Below, one piece after another: positions 22,802 to 24,590 of a stretch of DNA of 24,590 bases. Made by a program: the position numbers and the translations under genes. The first letter of the stretch is position 1. Each line of letters begins with the position of its first letter. The notes beneath the pieces are model-generated. The model did no database searches. It was not told the DNA's origin and saw only the letters and a list, made by a program, of their open reading frames with translations. The stretch is from an uncultured Clostridia bacterium (GTDB taxonomy: Bacteria > Bacillota > Clostridia > TANB77 > CAG-465), in assembly GCA_947628575.1 (NCBI GenBank), contig CANRAK010000008.1, positions 1 through 24,590 on the forward strand, given 5' to 3'.

Positions 22802-23133
22802 ACTTTAGTATCTCAGATGGTCGCTTGTTTTATGCAAGAGGAAAGTCCGGACACCATAGAGCAGGGTGCTAGATAACGTCTAGTGGGAGTGATCCTAAGG
22901 AAAGTGCAACAGAAAATAACCGCTATTTTTATAGTAAGGGTGAAAACGCGAGGCAAGAGCTCACGGACAACTATGGAGACATAGCTGTAGTGTAAACCCC
23001 ACCTGGTGCAACACCAGACAAAAAGATTAAGATTGCTCGTCGTCTTTTAAGTTGGTGGCTTGAAATATATAGTGATATATATTCTAGATAAATGACCGTC
23101 AAATACAGAATCCGGCTTATGAGATACTAAAGT
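22802..23133 (+). ncRNA. rnpB: RNase P RNA, bacterial type A
   Basis: The catalytic RNA that removes 5' leaders from tRNA precursors. Conserved blocks: GAGGAAAGTCCGGAC near 22840, the AGTGCAACAGAAA element near 22900, GGGTGAAAACGCGAGG near 22950, AAACCCCACCTGG near 22995, and ATAAATGACCGTC with ACAGAATCCGGCTTA near the 3' end. The ends are set by helix P1: ACTTTAGTATCTCA (22802-22815) is fully complementary to TGAGATACTAAAGT (23120-23133). The element layout fits type A rather than the Bacillus type B. Confidence 0.95.
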
Positions 23134-23149
23134 AAAATTATGTATAAAC

Positions 23150-23180
23150 AACGGCTTAAAAAATCCGAAAAAATGCCGTT
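23150..23180 (+). repeat. inverted repeat downstream of rnpB
   Basis: AACGGC (23150-23155) and GCCGTT (23175-23180) flank a 19-base A-rich loop. There is no U tract, so it is not a clear terminator; it may help 3'-end formation of rnpB. Confidence 0.35.
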
Positions 23181-23191
23181 AATCGTCACGT

Positions 23192-23228
23192 AAATAAATG
23201 TTAATTGTATTGACATTTATTTTTTTTT
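23192..23228 (+). terminator. terminator after rnpB
   Basis: A 10-bp stem AAATAAATGT / ACATTTATTT (23192-23201 and 23213-23222) with an 11-base loop and a T run to 23228. Confidence 0.6.
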
Positions 23229-23238
23229 ATAATAAAAT
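23210..23238 (+). promoter_or_regulatory. promoter of the CofE-like gene, overlapping the rnpB terminator
   Basis: TTGACA (23210-23215) starts in the terminator loop, the 17-bp spacer contains the T run, and the -10 is TAAAAT (23233-23238). The start codon is at 23279 behind GAGGAGG. Confidence 0.65.
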
Positions 23239-23278
23239 TGTAAGTAGCATAATTTTAATAAAGTGAGGAGGTATTTTT

Positions 23279-23977
23279 ATGAAATTTAAAGCTTTAGAAG
23301 GAAAAAATGTGGAAATAGAAGTAGGACAAAATAAATACATGAGACATGCAATTGAAACACATTATATACAACTTGGAGAAAGTTATGTTGATTTAATTAA
23401 AAAATATGTTGTTCCTATTTATGAAGAGGGCGATATAGTATCGATAAGTGAAAAAATAATAAGTCTTTGTCAAAGAAGAATTGTATATAAAAAAGATGTT
23501 AAAGTATCAGGACTTGCAAAATTTTTATCTAAGTTTGCTATGAGAAGTGATGCTGGAGTTGGTGTAGATAATCCATATAAAATGCAATTTGCAATTAATC
23601 TATGTGGTAGACTAAAAGTCTTATGGGCTGCAATTGCCGGTGGAATATGTAAATTATTTGGAAAAAGAGGCGTATTCTATGAAATCGTTGGTCAAGAAGT
23701 TAGCGGACTTGATGGTTTCTATGGTAATGTATTCACAGATTACGCAGAATTTGGTATAAGAATACCAGATAATTCAACAGGTGTTTGTAATGAAATATTT
23801 GAAGCAACTGGAGTAAAATGTATGATTGTAGATGCAAACGACTTTAATGTTGAAATACTTGGTAAAGCTGATTCAATAGATTATAGTGATGAAGAATTAA
23901 AAGGTATGATTAAGGATAACCCTGCTGGTCAAGCTAAAACATTAACACCAATGGTTTTAGTTAGAAAAGCAGAGTAA
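23279..23977 (+). CDS. F420-0:gamma-glutamyl ligase-like protein (CofE superfamily)
   Basis: A 232-residue protein resembling clostridial proteins named after coenzyme F420-0:L-glutamate ligase. Recognisable blocks are YMRHAIETHYIQLGESYVDL, then EEGDIVSISEKIISLCQ (the GDI-SEK motif of the family), GVGVDNPYKMQFAI, the hydrophobic LWAAIAGGICKLFGKRGVFYEI, GLDGFYGNVF, VCNEIFEATGVKCMIVDANDF and the ending IKDNPAGQAKTLTPMVLVRK. CofE itself adds glutamates to F420-0, but no other F420 gene is seen here and such organisms usually lack F420, so the real substrate is likely different. It has its own promoter after rnpB and lies 21 bases before an acidic protein of unknown function. Confidence 0.7.
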   Translation: MKFKALEGKNVEIEVGQNKYMRHAIETHYIQLGESYVDLIKKYVVPIYEEGDIVSISEKIISLCQRRIVYKKDVKVSGLAKFLSKFAMRSDAGVGVDNPYKMQFAINLCGRLKVLWAAIAGGICKLFGKRGVFYEIVGQEVSGLDGFYGNVFTDYAEFGIRIPDNSTGVCNEIFEATGVKCMIVDANDFNVEILGKADSIDYSDEELKGMIKDNPAGQAKTLTPMVLVRKAE

Positions 23978-23998
23978 TATAGAAAAGAGGTTTGATTT

Positions 23999-24571
23999 AT
24001 GGATAATTTATTTCAGATGAACAAATTTGAAGTTGTTGATATGCCTGGTATGAATACATTAGCTTTTTTAGTAGAAAAAGATTTTGATGCATATAAAAAG
24101 GGATATGCTTTACTATCTTTGGAAAAAATAAGAAGTGTAGATGTAAATAATGGCGGTCAAATAACTAAAACATTCAATGTAATGATAGACGACCCAGAAG
24201 ATGAAGATGACATTGTGCTTTTAACTCTTACAGATAAAAAAGCGTATGTAAGTTCAGGAATATTAACAAAAGAAGGATTAAAAACTGACGAATCAAGTAT
24301 TCCATTAACTTATGGTTCAATATATAACATTGAAGGAGTAGAATACAAAGAAGTAAACTATACACCAGATTTAAAGAGAAACTTTTCAATAGTAGATTCA
24401 CAAACTGGTGAAGAAGTTACACCAACATTATATAGAGATGAAACAGGTGAAGTAAAAGGTAGATGTAAAATTATGCCTAACAGACCATATATAGTGTTAG
24501 AAGTAACAGTAGATGATGAATATGCTCGTAAAATTCTTGATGAAGAAGAAGCAAATGAAAGTATAGTTTAA
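23999..24571 (+). CDS. acidic hypothetical protein (190 aa)
   Basis: I do not recognise this family. The 190-residue product is acidic (runs such as DDPEDEDD near residue 65 and a Glu/Asp-rich C-terminus), has no signal peptide or membrane segment, and looks mostly beta-stranded (VVDMPGMNTLAFLVEKD, IVLLTLTDKKAYVSSG, YIVLEVTVDD). It lies 21 bases after the CofE-like gene and is followed 15 bases later by the next start codon, so it belongs to an operon that continues past the window. The ribosome binding site is AAGAGGT. Confidence 0.75.
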   Translation: MDNLFQMNKFEVVDMPGMNTLAFLVEKDFDAYKKGYALLSLEKIRSVDVNNGGQITKTFNVMIDDPEDEDDIVLLTLTDKKAYVSSGILTKEGLKTDESSIPLTYGSIYNIEGVEYKEVNYTPDLKRNFSIVDSQTGEEVTPTLYRDETGEVKGRCKIMPNRPYIVLEVTVDDEYARKILDEEEANESIV

Positions 24572-24586
24572 AGGAGGTAGAAGAAA

Positions 24587-24590
24587 ATGG
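24587..24590 (+). CDS. start of the next gene in the operon (partial)
   Basis: An AAGGAGG ribosome binding site (24571-24577) is followed 9 bases later by ATG (24587-24589) and the window ends one base after. Nothing can be said of the product. Confidence 0.5.

Noticed and set aside
22802..23133. A riboswitch or other leader RNA upstream of the CofE-like gene
   Set aside because: The conserved blocks and the long P1 pairing identify it as RNase P RNA, and a separate promoter and terminator lie between it and the gene.

Overview
The window looks like chromosomal DNA from a strongly AT-rich, Gram-positive, Clostridia-type bacterium, most likely an anaerobic gut lineage. Evidence: strong AGGAGG-type ribosome binding sites, sigma-A promoters close to consensus (several TTGACA/TATAAT pairs with exactly 17 bp spacing, others with TGn-extended -10 boxes), short U-rich hairpin terminators after almost every unit, and a gene set typical of Firmicutes (mutL-miaA, lemA-htpX, YitT, the DnaD/DnaC helicase-loader pair, tRNAs with encoded CCA, type A RNase P RNA). 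Species is not assigned; no rRNA is present.

Layout. 1-2203 (+): the last codons of mutL, miaA, then an HlyD-like membrane-anchored adaptor. 2213-4901 (-): an unrecognised 192-residue protein, dUTPase, and a lemA-htpX operon. 5091-8813 (+): an envelope lytic transglycosylase with its own consensus promoter, then rsmA, a glycerophosphodiester phosphodiesterase and an ATP-grasp enzyme. 8840-8941 (-): a 33-codon scrap of a thymidine kinase gene that still has its promoter and ribosome binding site. 9140-11063 (+): a tandem pair of metallophosphoesterase paralogs, the second lacking key active-site residues. 11137-12000 (+): a YitT-family membrane protein. 12041-12288 (-): tRNA-Lys, tRNA-Glu and tRNA-Thr behind a strong promoter with three phased A-tracts. 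12361-12725: a gene-free, very AT-rich stretch with repeated ATCACGT-type half-sites. 12726-14181 (+): three tightly coupled small membrane-protein genes resembling VirB2 (pilin), VirB6 and VirB3/PrgI of type IV secretion systems, with no ATPase beside them. 14242-16240 (+): the dnaD-dnaC helicase-loader operon. 16271-17837: a divergent pair, a membrane-anchored LURP-one/tubby-like protein (-) and a metallo-beta-lactamase-fold hydrolase (+). 17914-21460: divergent DnaJ-type co-chaperone (-) and gyrA (+). 21582-22745: an AI-2E-family transporter. 22802-23133: rnpB. 23279-24571: an F420 gamma-glutamyl-ligase-like protein, an acidic protein of unknown function, and the start codon of one further gene at the right edge.

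Most of the window is housekeeping: DNA mismatch repair, replication initiation and topology, nucleotide hygiene, tRNA and rRNA modification, tRNA maturation, envelope maintenance. The less ordinary parts are the VirB2/VirB6/VirB3-like trio with its repeat-rich upstream region, the enzyme/pseudoenzyme phosphoesterase pair, the thymidine kinase relic, the alanine at the quinolone-contact position of GyrA, and the CofE-like protein, since nothing else here points to coenzyme F420.
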